From: Actinoplanes couchii
GTDB taxonomy: Bacteria > Actinomycetota > Actinomycetes > Mycobacteriales > Micromonosporaceae
Reading direction: 5' to 3'
Assembly: GCF_016862075.1 (NCBI RefSeq)
Contig: NZ_BOMG01000074.1
Coordinates: 1 to 64,000, forward strand
DNA: 64,000 nt
A program made the position numbers and the translations under genes. Below the pieces are notes generated by a model. That model did no database searches. It had not been told where the DNA came from and was given only the letters and a program-made list of their open reading frames with translations. Below are positions 49,297 through 56,201 of this stretch, piece by piece (within the stretch, counting starts at the first letter, position 1; every line of letters starts with the position of its first letter).

Positions 49297-49329
49297 TCCC
49301 ACTCTCGTAGACGCTGTACGAGAGTGGGA
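49297..49329. promoter_or_regulatory. 12-bp perfect inverted repeat at the NmrA-like gene start
   Basis: TCCCACTCTCGT (49297-49308) and ACGAGAGTGGGA (49318-49329) are perfect complements around 9 bp. On the minus strand the right arm ends in the GTGGGA that would serve as ribosome site for ATG 49290. It could be an operator, a ribosome-site-sequestering hairpin, or a terminator of the upstream methyltransferase gene. Confidence 0.6.
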
Positions 49330-49359
49330 CGACGCAGCACCGCCGTTTGTGACGGCGAA

Positions 49360-50154
49360 TTACGGCTTCCGCGCCACCACGCCGAACAACGACGCCTCGA
49401 CCGGGGTCGGCTGCTCCTCGTCGGCGGGGTCGGGGCGCCACTCGCTGATCGCGGTGATGCCCGGTTCGACCAGTTCCAGGTCAACGACGAATTTTTCGAC
49501 CTGGGTACGCGTACGCGGGTACACGTCCGACCGCCCGGACCGCAACGACTCGTCCCAGTTCGCCTTCAGCTCCGGGGTGAGCAGGTCGGTGGTGGCCAGT
49601 GTCATCACCAGGTGGCTGCCGGACGGCAGGGCGTCGAGCAGCGTCCGGACGATGCCGACCGACTCCTGCTGCGACGGCAGGAAGTGCACCACCGCGACCA
49701 GGATCAGCGCGACCGGCTTCGTCAGGTCGAGGATCTCCAGGGCGGCCAGGATCTTCTCCGGCGCGCGCAGGTCCTCCTCGATGTACCGGGTCTCGCCCTC
49801 CGGGGAGCTGGTCAGCAGCGCCCGGGCGTGCACCATCACCATCGGGTCGTTGTCGACGTAGACGATCCGGCTGTCCGGCGCGATCCGCTGTGCCACCTCG
49901 TGGGTGTTGTCCGCGGTCGGCAGGCCGGTGCCGACGTCCAGGAACTGCCGGATGCCCGCCTCACCGGCGAGGTGCGCGACGGCGCGGCGCAGGAAGGCCC
50001 GGTTGGCCCGGGCGGCGATCCGGGCCGCCGGGTACGACTTGGCGAGCAGGTCACCCGACTCGCGGTCGGCGGCGAAGTTGTCCTTGCCACCGAGCCAGTA
50101 GTTGTAGCGGCGGGCCGGGTGGGCGACGCCGGTGTCGAGCCTGTCGAAGGTCAC
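49360..50154 (-). CDS. SAM-dependent methyltransferase, Methyltransf_19 (DUF574) type
   Basis: 264 residues from GTG 50154 (VTFDRLDTGVAHPARRYNYW). The box TAGGAT ends 7 bp upstream, so the transcript is probably leaderless. Family hallmarks: RRYNYWLGGKDNF, the SAM motif FLDVGTGLPTADNTHEVA, VYVDNDPM and DLTKPVALILVAVVHFL. The family is common in streptomycetes and relatives; its substrate is unknown. It lies 18 bp from the lysyl-oxidase-like gene, which ends opposite its 5' side on the same strand. Confidence 0.9.
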   Translation of the reverse strand: MTFDRLDTGVAHPARRYNYWLGGKDNFAADRESGDLLAKSYPAARIAARANRAFLRRAVAHLAGEAGIRQFLDVGTGLPTADNTHEVAQRIAPDSRIVYVDNDPMVMVHARALLTSSPEGETRYIEEDLRAPEKILAALEILDLTKPVALILVAVVHFLPSQQESVGIVRTLLDALPSGSHLVMTLATTDLLTPELKANWDESLRSGRSDVYPRTRTQVEKFVVDLELVEPGITAISEWRPDPADEEQPTPVEASLFGVVARKP

Positions 50155-50207
50155 GGCGCAGATCCTAAGGGGATGGGCGGGGGCTCTCACACCCCCGCCC
50201 GCCTCAA

Positions 50208-51818
50208 CTAACCATCGATGCCGTGCACCGGCGGGACGACGAGCGTCCGCGCGTCCGGCGTGCCGCCGAGGATGACCTCACGCAGCGCCGTGTTGTTGCT
50301 GGTGCTCAGTTCGGCGAGCTTGTTGTCCGGGTTGGCCAGCACCTCGATGTAGTAGGTGCCGTTCGGCAGATCGGTGATCTCGAACGACTGGCCGGGACGG
50401 TCCTGGGTGTACGTGTCACCGTTGCCGATGTCGAGCACCTCCCGGACCGCGACGACGGTGTCCGCGCCGCACGACGTCTCCAGCGAGGTGTTCTCCGGAC
50501 GCCACTTCGCGCCGGCGATGGTGAAGTCGACCGCGTCGGTGTTGGCCAGGCAGAACGCCTCCTTGCCGCTGCGCACGGCGAGGGCCTTGTCGGCGGCCAG
50601 CAGGTTGTACTGGGCGAAGTCGGTGAAGTGCCAGTGCTTGTGGCCCTCCCGCGGGTCCCACTCCATGGTGCCCGCCTCCTTCGAGCCGACCTGGTTGCCC
50701 TTGGCGTCGAAGAAGTACTGGTAGGCGTCCATCAGCCCGGAGTCGGCGCCGGAGCGGCGGAACCCGTCGACGAGCAGCGGCGAGGTTCCGGCGTTCCAGA
50801 CGGTGGCGCCGAAGTTGATGAAGGTCCGGCCCTCCTCCTCGGAGAGCGAGATGCCCCAGGCCGGCAGCGACCGCAGGTCCGGCTTCGGTCCACTGGCCGG
50901 GGCGGCCTTCAGGGTGCCGGCCGGGCGCTTCGCGGGCGCCCGGAACTCCGGCAGGTACGACGACACCTGGCGGGCGGCGTCACCCTGACCGGCGTGCAGT
51001 GCGTGCTCGTCCTCCAGCGGCGGGGCGCTGGACGGCTCCCGGGCGGTGTCGGCCTTGCGGGCGGCGAGCAGGCCCGCCTCACCGCCGCGGGACTCGTCGA
51101 CCACGGTGACCGCCACGGTGGCGGTGGACGAGGCGGCCGGAATACCGAACATCTGCTGGTACGCCGGGTTCACGGTGGCCGTGGCGGTGTACTTTCCGGG
51201 GGCCAGGTCGAACTCGGGGCCGGTGCCGTCGTACACGGGCTGGTCCGGCACGTTGGCGCTCCAGCCGGCCTGCACACCCCAGACCTGGCCGAGCGTGAAC
51301 GGGTTGTAACCGCCACAGCTGGTCGGGTACGGGTTGGCGGCCGGGGCGTCCGGACGGGTACGCGCGGAGGTCCACGCGTTGCCGCAGAACGCCGTCGTGT
51401 ACTCGGTGACCGGCTTCCCGGCCTCGTCCACGATGGTGATCTTCGTGAAGTCCTTGAGACCCCAGAAGTCGGTGACGGTGCCGGCCGGCAGCGCCACCTT
51501 CTTCTTCTTGCCGTTCTGGGTGACCACCCGCTCGGCGGTGATCGGCTTGTCGTAGCCGGTGCGCTTCGCCCAGATCTCGAACGCGTCCTGGCCGGCGACC
51601 ACGTGCAGGCCGAGGTCGAACGAGAGCCAGGAGGTGCCCTCGTACTCGTACCGTTCGGCGGTGACCGCGCTGGTCGAGGCCCGGAACGAGAGCGCCGGCG
51701 GGGCGGCGGCGGCCTGGGCCACCCCCACTCCGGCGGCGGTGAGAGCGAGCGTGCCGGTGACGGCACCCAAGGTCAGCAGGCGGGAACGTCGGCGACGATG
51801 GTTCGTCGGATCGGTCAT
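50208..51818 (-). CDS. Secreted lysyl-oxidase-like copper protein
   Basis: 536 residues from ATG 51818, preceded by GGAAGGA. An N-terminal signal (RRRRSRLLTLGAVTGTLALT) is followed by a beta-rich region (about 40-240), a Ser/Pro/Ala-rich link and a lysyl oxidase family domain from about 310. The copper motif HKHWHFTDF and the WDPREG phrase are intact, with later Cys residues (FCLAN, TSCGAD). Lysyl oxidases oxidise lysine side chains to aldehydes and crosslink proteins; bacterial forms may act on envelope or host proteins. Whether the quinone-forming Lys/Tyr pair is present cannot be fixed by eye. It is a single gene. Confidence 0.8.
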   Translation of the reverse strand: MTDPTNHRRRRSRLLTLGAVTGTLALTAAGVGVAQAAAAPPALSFRASTSAVTAERYEYEGTSWLSFDLGLHVVAGQDAFEIWAKRTGYDKPITAERVVTQNGKKKKVALPAGTVTDFWGLKDFTKITIVDEAGKPVTEYTTAFCGNAWTSARTRPDAPAANPYPTSCGGYNPFTLGQVWGVQAGWSANVPDQPVYDGTGPEFDLAPGKYTATATVNPAYQQMFGIPAASSTATVAVTVVDESRGGEAGLLAARKADTAREPSSAPPLEDEHALHAGQGDAARQVSSYLPEFRAPAKRPAGTLKAAPASGPKPDLRSLPAWGISLSEEEGRTFINFGATVWNAGTSPLLVDGFRRSGADSGLMDAYQYFFDAKGNQVGSKEAGTMEWDPREGHKHWHFTDFAQYNLLAADKALAVRSGKEAFCLANTDAVDFTIAGAKWRPENTSLETSCGADTVVAVREVLDIGNGDTYTQDRPGQSFEITDLPNGTYYIEVLANPDNKLAELSTSNNTALREVILGGTPDARTLVVPPVHGIDG

Positions 51819-52071
51819 GCTGTCCTTCCGGTCGTGCGGCCGGCGGTGCTCCGGCCGCTGCCGGACCATCCAAATCGGACACCTATGAGTTTCCTGTGAA
51901 ATAGATACCCGTTGGCACGAATCGGGGAGAGTCGCATCCTCGGCGGTAGCGCTCCCAACGCCCTACAGCACCCGGGGCGCTATGCGATCGCCGCTGCGGC
52001 GCTGGTTGTGGACATGAGCGCAGGAGACACCGGGCCGGGACTCGTGGAAAGCCCCGGCCCTCACAGGCGGG

Positions 52072-53499
52072 TCAGCCGAGGCGCCAGTTCTGGGCGGCCA
52101 GGCCGTTGCAGGTGTAGAGGGACAGGCGGGCGCCGTTGGCGGCGTTCCACTCGAAGTTGTCCAGGCACATGTTTCCGGCGACGTTCTTCAGGGAGAACCA
52201 GCCGCTGCCCCGGTCCTGCACGATCCACTGCTGGGCGGTGGAGCCGGTGCAGGTGGAGAGGCCGACGTCGGCGTTCAGCGCGGTGCCGGCGTTCACGTTG
52301 GACAGGCAGGTGCCGGTGTTGCGGTTGCGGATCTCGTAGTACGTACCCGCCTTGTAGTTGAGCTCGAACTGCTGGGCGGTGCCACCGTTGCAGTCGTAGA
52401 GCCGGACCAGCGCGCCGGGGGTGGTGTCCCGGTTGTAGTTGTCGACGCAGCGGTTGCTGTGTTGGCCCCGGATGCCGGGGTTGACGACGGTGCTGGGGAT
52501 CGGCTGGCCGAAGAACGGGTCGCCGTTCTCCCGCCACAGCAGCTGCTGCATCCGGGTGTGCCGGTTCGGGTCGGTGAGCGCGTCCGGGGTCGGGGTGGCG
52601 TAGTCCCGGGCGTGGTAGACCAGCATGTCGGTGACCCCGTCCTCGGCGACGGTGAAGCTGCCGTGCCCGGGGCCGTAGACGCCGTTCGCGGTCTGGAACA
52701 CCGGGTTCGGGTGCTTGTACCAGGACGCCGGGTTCAGCAGGTCGACGTTGTCCCACGAGGAGAGCAGGCCCAGCTTGTACCGGGAGTCGGTCGCCGACGC
52801 CGAGTAGGCGATGTAGACCCGCCCGTTCTTGACCAGCGGCGACGGGCCTTCGACGACTCCGGCGACACCCTCCTTCTCCCAGGCGACGGTCGGCCGGGCG
52901 ATCTCCACGGCGGTGCCGGTGATCGCGGTCGGCCCGTTCATCCGGGCGATGTACATGTGGCTGTTGAAGTCGGTCGACGGGCTGTCCTGCGCCCAGGTGA
53001 AGTAGCGGACCCCACGGTTGACGAACGACGCCGCGTCCAGCTGGAACGACTCCCAGCCGGTGTTGAACCGCACCGGCGCGCTCCAGGTCCCGGTCATCGG
53101 GTTGGCGCTGGTGTTGCGGATCCAGTAGAGCCGCTGGTCGAACCGGGCGGTGCCGGGGGACGCCGAGAAGTACATGTACCAGGCGCCGTCCACGTACTGG
53201 ATGTCCGGCGCCCAGATCCAGCCGCTCAGCGCGCCGCTGCTCGGGGCGACGAACGCGTTGCTGGTGGCGGCGCTGCCCAGCCCCTGCAGGGTGGTGGCGC
53301 GGCGCAGCTCGACCCGCTTGTAGTCGGGGACGGACGCGGTCATGTAGTAGTAGCCGTCGGTGTGCTTGTAGATCGCCGTGTCGGCGCGCTGGTTGACGAC
53401 CGGGTTGTTCACGGTGATGAACTGGGCCGACGCCGGGGCGGCGAATCCGGCCAGCATCATCACCGCGACGGCCACCACGGCCGTGACGAGTCTTCTCAT
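52072..53499 (-). CDS. Secreted GH43 glycosidase with CBM13 ricin-type domain
   Basis: 475 residues: signal peptide to about 26, a GH43 five-bladed propeller (about 30-335) and a C-terminal ricin B-type module (about 340-475). The catalytic base Asp is in RADTAIYKHTDG. The acid Glu is probably in VEGPSPLVKNGRVY. The ricin module has repeats ending in QQF, QQW and QNW. The sequence type matches actinobacterial exo- or endo-acting arabinan enzymes. The CBM13 would target the enzyme to arabinan or xylan. It is divergent from a second GH43 gene; a LacI-like operator lies 30 bp upstream of its start. Confidence 0.87.
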   Translation of the reverse strand: MRRLVTAVVAVAVMMLAGFAAPASAQFITVNNPVVNQRADTAIYKHTDGYYYMTASVPDYKRVELRRATTLQGLGSAATSNAFVAPSSGALSGWIWAPDIQYVDGAWYMYFSASPGTARFDQRLYWIRNTSANPMTGTWSAPVRFNTGWESFQLDAASFVNRGVRYFTWAQDSPSTDFNSHMYIARMNGPTAITGTAVEIARPTVAWEKEGVAGVVEGPSPLVKNGRVYIAYSASATDSRYKLGLLSSWDNVDLLNPASWYKHPNPVFQTANGVYGPGHGSFTVAEDGVTDMLVYHARDYATPTPDALTDPNRHTRMQQLLWRENGDPFFGQPIPSTVVNPGIRGQHSNRCVDNYNRDTTPGALVRLYDCNGGTAQQFELNYKAGTYYEIRNRNTGTCLSNVNAGTALNADVGLSTCTGSTAQQWIVQDRGSGWFSLKNVAGNMCLDNFEWNAANGARLSLYTCNGLAAQNWRLG

Positions 53500-53528
53500 C
53501 GGTGACTTCCTCGGGGGTACGGGGACGT

Positions 53529-53546
53529 GTGATCGCTAACATGCCC
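53529..53546. promoter_or_regulatory. LacI-type operator copy 1 upstream of GH43-CBM13
   Basis: GTGATCGCTAACATGCCC is the first of two copies that agree at 16 of 18 positions. The core GTnAkCGCTAAC is a LacI-type near-palindrome. It lies 30 bp from the start of the minus-strand GH43 gene. Confidence 0.65.
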
Positions 53547-53632
53547 GTCGATGCGATGTCACGTCAAGAAACATCCAGGAAATCAGTTCGTTGCGTACGG
53601 ATATCGATGCTTGTAATATTCCGGCCAACCAT

Positions 53633-53650
53633 GTGAGCGCTAACGTGCCC
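53633..53650. promoter_or_regulatory. LacI-type operator copy 2 upstream of GH43-CBM42
   Basis: GTGAGCGCTAACGTGCCC lies 15 bp before the start of the plus-strand GH43 gene. GTGAGCGCTAAC is palindromic at 10 of 12 positions. It is in the same orientation as copy 1, 104 bp away. A LacI-family arabinose/arabinan regulator encoded elsewhere is the likely binder. Confidence 0.7.
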
Positions 53651-53664
53651 CCGAACGGAGCCGC

Positions 53665-55146
53665 ATGCGTGCCTTCGCCGCATTCCTGATGATGATCGTC
53701 CTCGCCGTAGTGGCCCCGGCACCCACTCCCGCGCGCGCGGCACCAGGAGCCAACTTCCAGAACCCGGTCGTCGGTACGCCGAACAGCGCCGACCCGTGGC
53801 TCGGCTACTACAACGGCAGCTACTACTACACCGCCACCACGTGGACCGGCCGCATCTACATCCGCAAGTCGGCCACCCTGGCCGGGCTGCGCACCGCCGC
53901 CGAGACCACCGTCTTCACCATGTCCCAGCCGAACGCGGTCTCCAACATGTGGGCGCCCAGCATGCACCTGCTCGACGGGCCGAACGGGCAGCGCTGGTAT
54001 CTCTACTACTCGGCCGGGCCGGCCGCCTGCTGCGGCGGGCAACGACAGCACGTCCTGGAGAGCGCCGGGACCGATCCGATGGGCCCGTACACGTACAAGG
54101 GCGCCCTGGTGTTGATGCCGAACAACGGGTGGTCGATCGACGGCAGCGTGCTGACCGTCGCCGGCGTCAACTACTTCGTGTTCTCGGCGTTCAACAACAA
54201 CAGCGGCTTCGAGAACGGCGGCCTGCAGAGCCTGTTCATCTCCCGCCTGACCAACCCGTGGACGCCCGCGGCGCTCGGCACGATCATCTCCGAACCGACG
54301 TACGCCTGGGAGAAGGTCGGCAATCCGGTCAACGAGGGGCCGTACCCGCTGCAGCGTGGCGGGCGCACCTTCCTGACGTATTCGGCCAGCTACTGCGGCA
54401 CCCCCGACTACAAGATCGGTTCCCTGGAGCTGACCGGCGCCAACCCGCTGGCCCGCGGCTCGTGGACCAAGACCGCCACCCCGTTGTTCCAGCGCAGCGA
54501 CAGCAACGGCGTGTACGGCCCGGCCCACCACACGTTCTTCAAGAGCCCCGACGGCACCGAGGACTGGATCGTCTACCACGCCAACGACGCGGCGTCGCAG
54601 GGCTGCGGAACCACCCGGACCAGTCGCGCGCAGCGCATCTCGTGGAACGCCGACGGCACCCCCGACCTGGGCGTCCCGGTCTCCAACGCGACGGTCCTGG
54701 CCGGCCCGTCCGGCGAGTCCGGCAACCCCGGAGCGGTCACCGTCCAGCGGCTGCAGTCCTACAACTTCCCGGATCGTTTCGTACGGCACAGCAATTTCGC
54801 CGTCCGCATCGACCCGTCGGTGAGTCCCGCGCTGGACGCCCGGTTCCGCGTCGTCCCGGGCCTGGCCGACACGTCCGCGATCAGCTTCGAATCGGTCAAC
54901 TTCCCCGGCCACTACCTGCGGCACAGCAACTACGTCCTGCGCCTGGACCCCAACCCGGGCACCGCGACGTTCCGCCAGGACGCCACGTTCCGCCAGACAG
55001 CGGGCCTGGCCGACGCGTCCTGGCAGTCGTTCCAGTCCTACAACTTCCCGGACCGCTACATCCGGCACAGCAACTACGAACTACGCATGGACCCCATCAC
55101 CACCACCTCGGCCCGGTCCGACGCCACCTTCCGCCGCACCAGCTGA
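53665..55146 (+). CDS. Secreted GH43 arabinofuranosidase with CBM42 (AbfB) domain
   Basis: 493 residues: signal peptide to about 25, GH43 propeller (about 30-350) and an AbfB/CBM42 arabinose-binding module (about 360-493). The catalytic base Asp is in NSADPWLGYYNG. A modulator Asp lies in SIDGSVLTV and the acid Glu in NEGPYPLQRGG. The CBM42 repeats read QSYNFPDRFVRHSNF, ESVNFPGHYLRHSNY and QSYNFPDRYIRHSNY, one per lobe. This architecture matches Streptomyces exo-1,5-alpha-L-arabinofuranosidase. It would release arabinose from arabinan side chains of pectin. It is divergent from another GH43 gene, with LacI-type operators between. Confidence 0.9.
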   Translation: MRAFAAFLMMIVLAVVAPAPTPARAAPGANFQNPVVGTPNSADPWLGYYNGSYYYTATTWTGRIYIRKSATLAGLRTAAETTVFTMSQPNAVSNMWAPSMHLLDGPNGQRWYLYYSAGPAACCGGQRQHVLESAGTDPMGPYTYKGALVLMPNNGWSIDGSVLTVAGVNYFVFSAFNNNSGFENGGLQSLFISRLTNPWTPAALGTIISEPTYAWEKVGNPVNEGPYPLQRGGRTFLTYSASYCGTPDYKIGSLELTGANPLARGSWTKTATPLFQRSDSNGVYGPAHHTFFKSPDGTEDWIVYHANDAASQGCGTTRTSRAQRISWNADGTPDLGVPVSNATVLAGPSGESGNPGAVTVQRLQSYNFPDRFVRHSNFAVRIDPSVSPALDARFRVVPGLADTSAISFESVNFPGHYLRHSNYVLRLDPNPGTATFRQDATFRQTAGLADASWQSFQSYNFPDRYIRHSNYELRMDPITTTSARSDATFRRTS

Positions 55147-55169
55147 GACTCGGCCCGAGCCGGTCGGTC

Positions 55170-55412
55170 ATGATGGGGGGCATGCGTTCCGTGTTGTTCC
55201 TCGGTACTGCCCGGCTCGGGCTGTTTCTGGTGGTCTTTCTCGTGCTGACCCTGCTACCGCTGGGGATGGACATCTTTCTGCGGGCCCTGATCGCCATGGC
55301 GGTCAGCATGCTGCTCTCGGTCTTTCTGCTGCGCAAGGCCCGGCAGGACGTCAGCGAGAAGCTGGTCGACTCGATCGACCGCCGCCGCGCCGCCAAGGCC
55401 GCGAAGAAGTAG
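55170..55412 (+). CDS. DUF4229 family small membrane protein
   Basis: 80 residues with three candidate ATG starts (55170, 55173, 55182); none has a well-spaced ribosome site. Two hydrophobic helices (about 10-30 and 34-53) and a charged C-terminus with RKARQDVSEKLVDSIDRRR match DUF4229. Function unknown. It lies 23 bp after the GH43 stop and 38 bp before the GNAT gene on the same strand; linkage is uncertain. Confidence 0.7.
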   Translation: MMGGMRSVLFLGTARLGLFLVVFLVLTLLPLGMDIFLRALIAMAVSMLLSVFLLRKARQDVSEKLVDSIDRRRAAKAAKK

Positions 55413-55450
55413 CCGCCGGACGGCCTCGACCAGGCCAGTAGCATGCTGGG

Positions 55451-56191
55451 GTGCTACGGGAACTACACACGAACCACCTGTCCTTCTGGCTCCACCTCGC
55501 GCGCTGCACCGGCGGGACGTACTGGAAGCTGGACCGCGGGGTCATGGTCGACACCGGGATCGCCGGGCCGGCCTTCAATCAGGTGCACTGCCGGGCCGAC
55601 GACGAGGAGTCGATCGCCGAGGCGGCCGGCTATTTCGGGAAACGGGAACTGCCCTGGCGGCTGGTCAGCTCCGGTCCGGCGACGGTCACCACGGTCCGGG
55701 GCGTCGAGCGGGAGCCGCTGTACCCGATCCTCAGCCGGGATGCGGTCGCCAGTGAGGACGCCACCGCGGTCGCCGGCGGCCTGACCATCGACGTCGCCCG
55801 CAGTGTCGAGGCCGTGCGGGAGTTCGTGGACTGCGCGGCGGCGAGTTACGGCTACGAGCCGAAGCTCCTCGACGCGATCTGCGGGCCGGAGACGATCGCC
55901 GACGAGCGCTTCCGGTTGTACCTGGGCCGGGCCGAGGGGCGCGTCGCAGCGGTGGCGGTGGGGGTGACCGTTCCGAAAGATCGTACGATAGGCGTCTATT
56001 TTGTCGGGGTGCGCCCGGAATCCCGCAACCGTGGCTTCGGACGTGCCGTGACCACGCGGGTGATCGGGGACGGCGCCGCGGGGGGAGCGGGCACCGCGGT
56101 GCTGCAGGCGACCCCGGCGGGACTCCCGGTCTGGACCGCGATGGGTTTCGCCCCGGTCGGCGACTACCTGCTGTGGGACTTTCCTGGATAA
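55451..56191 (+). CDS. GNAT-family acetyltransferase
   Basis: 246 residues. The C-terminal GNAT domain (about 115-245) has the acetyl-CoA loop RPESRNRGFGRAV. The N-terminal 110 residues are a less conserved arm (LHTNHLSFWLHLARCTGGTY). A TAGCAT box ends 6 bp before the GTG start, suggesting leaderless translation. The DUF4132 gene starts 10 bp after its stop, so they form an operon. Substrate unknown. Confidence 0.82.
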   Translation: MLRELHTNHLSFWLHLARCTGGTYWKLDRGVMVDTGIAGPAFNQVHCRADDEESIAEAAGYFGKRELPWRLVSSGPATVTTVRGVEREPLYPILSRDAVASEDATAVAGGLTIDVARSVEAVREFVDCAAASYGYEPKLLDAICGPETIADERFRLYLGRAEGRVAAVAVGVTVPKDRTIGVYFVGVRPESRNRGFGRAVTTRVIGDGAAGGAGTAVLQATPAGLPVWTAMGFAPVGDYLLWDFPG

Positions 56192-56201
56192 GGAGCTGTG
56201 A

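Noticed and set aside
53536..55068. Long minus-strand frame opposite the GH43-CBM42 gene
   Set aside because: Shadow of a gene with clear catalytic and AbfB motifs on the plus strand.
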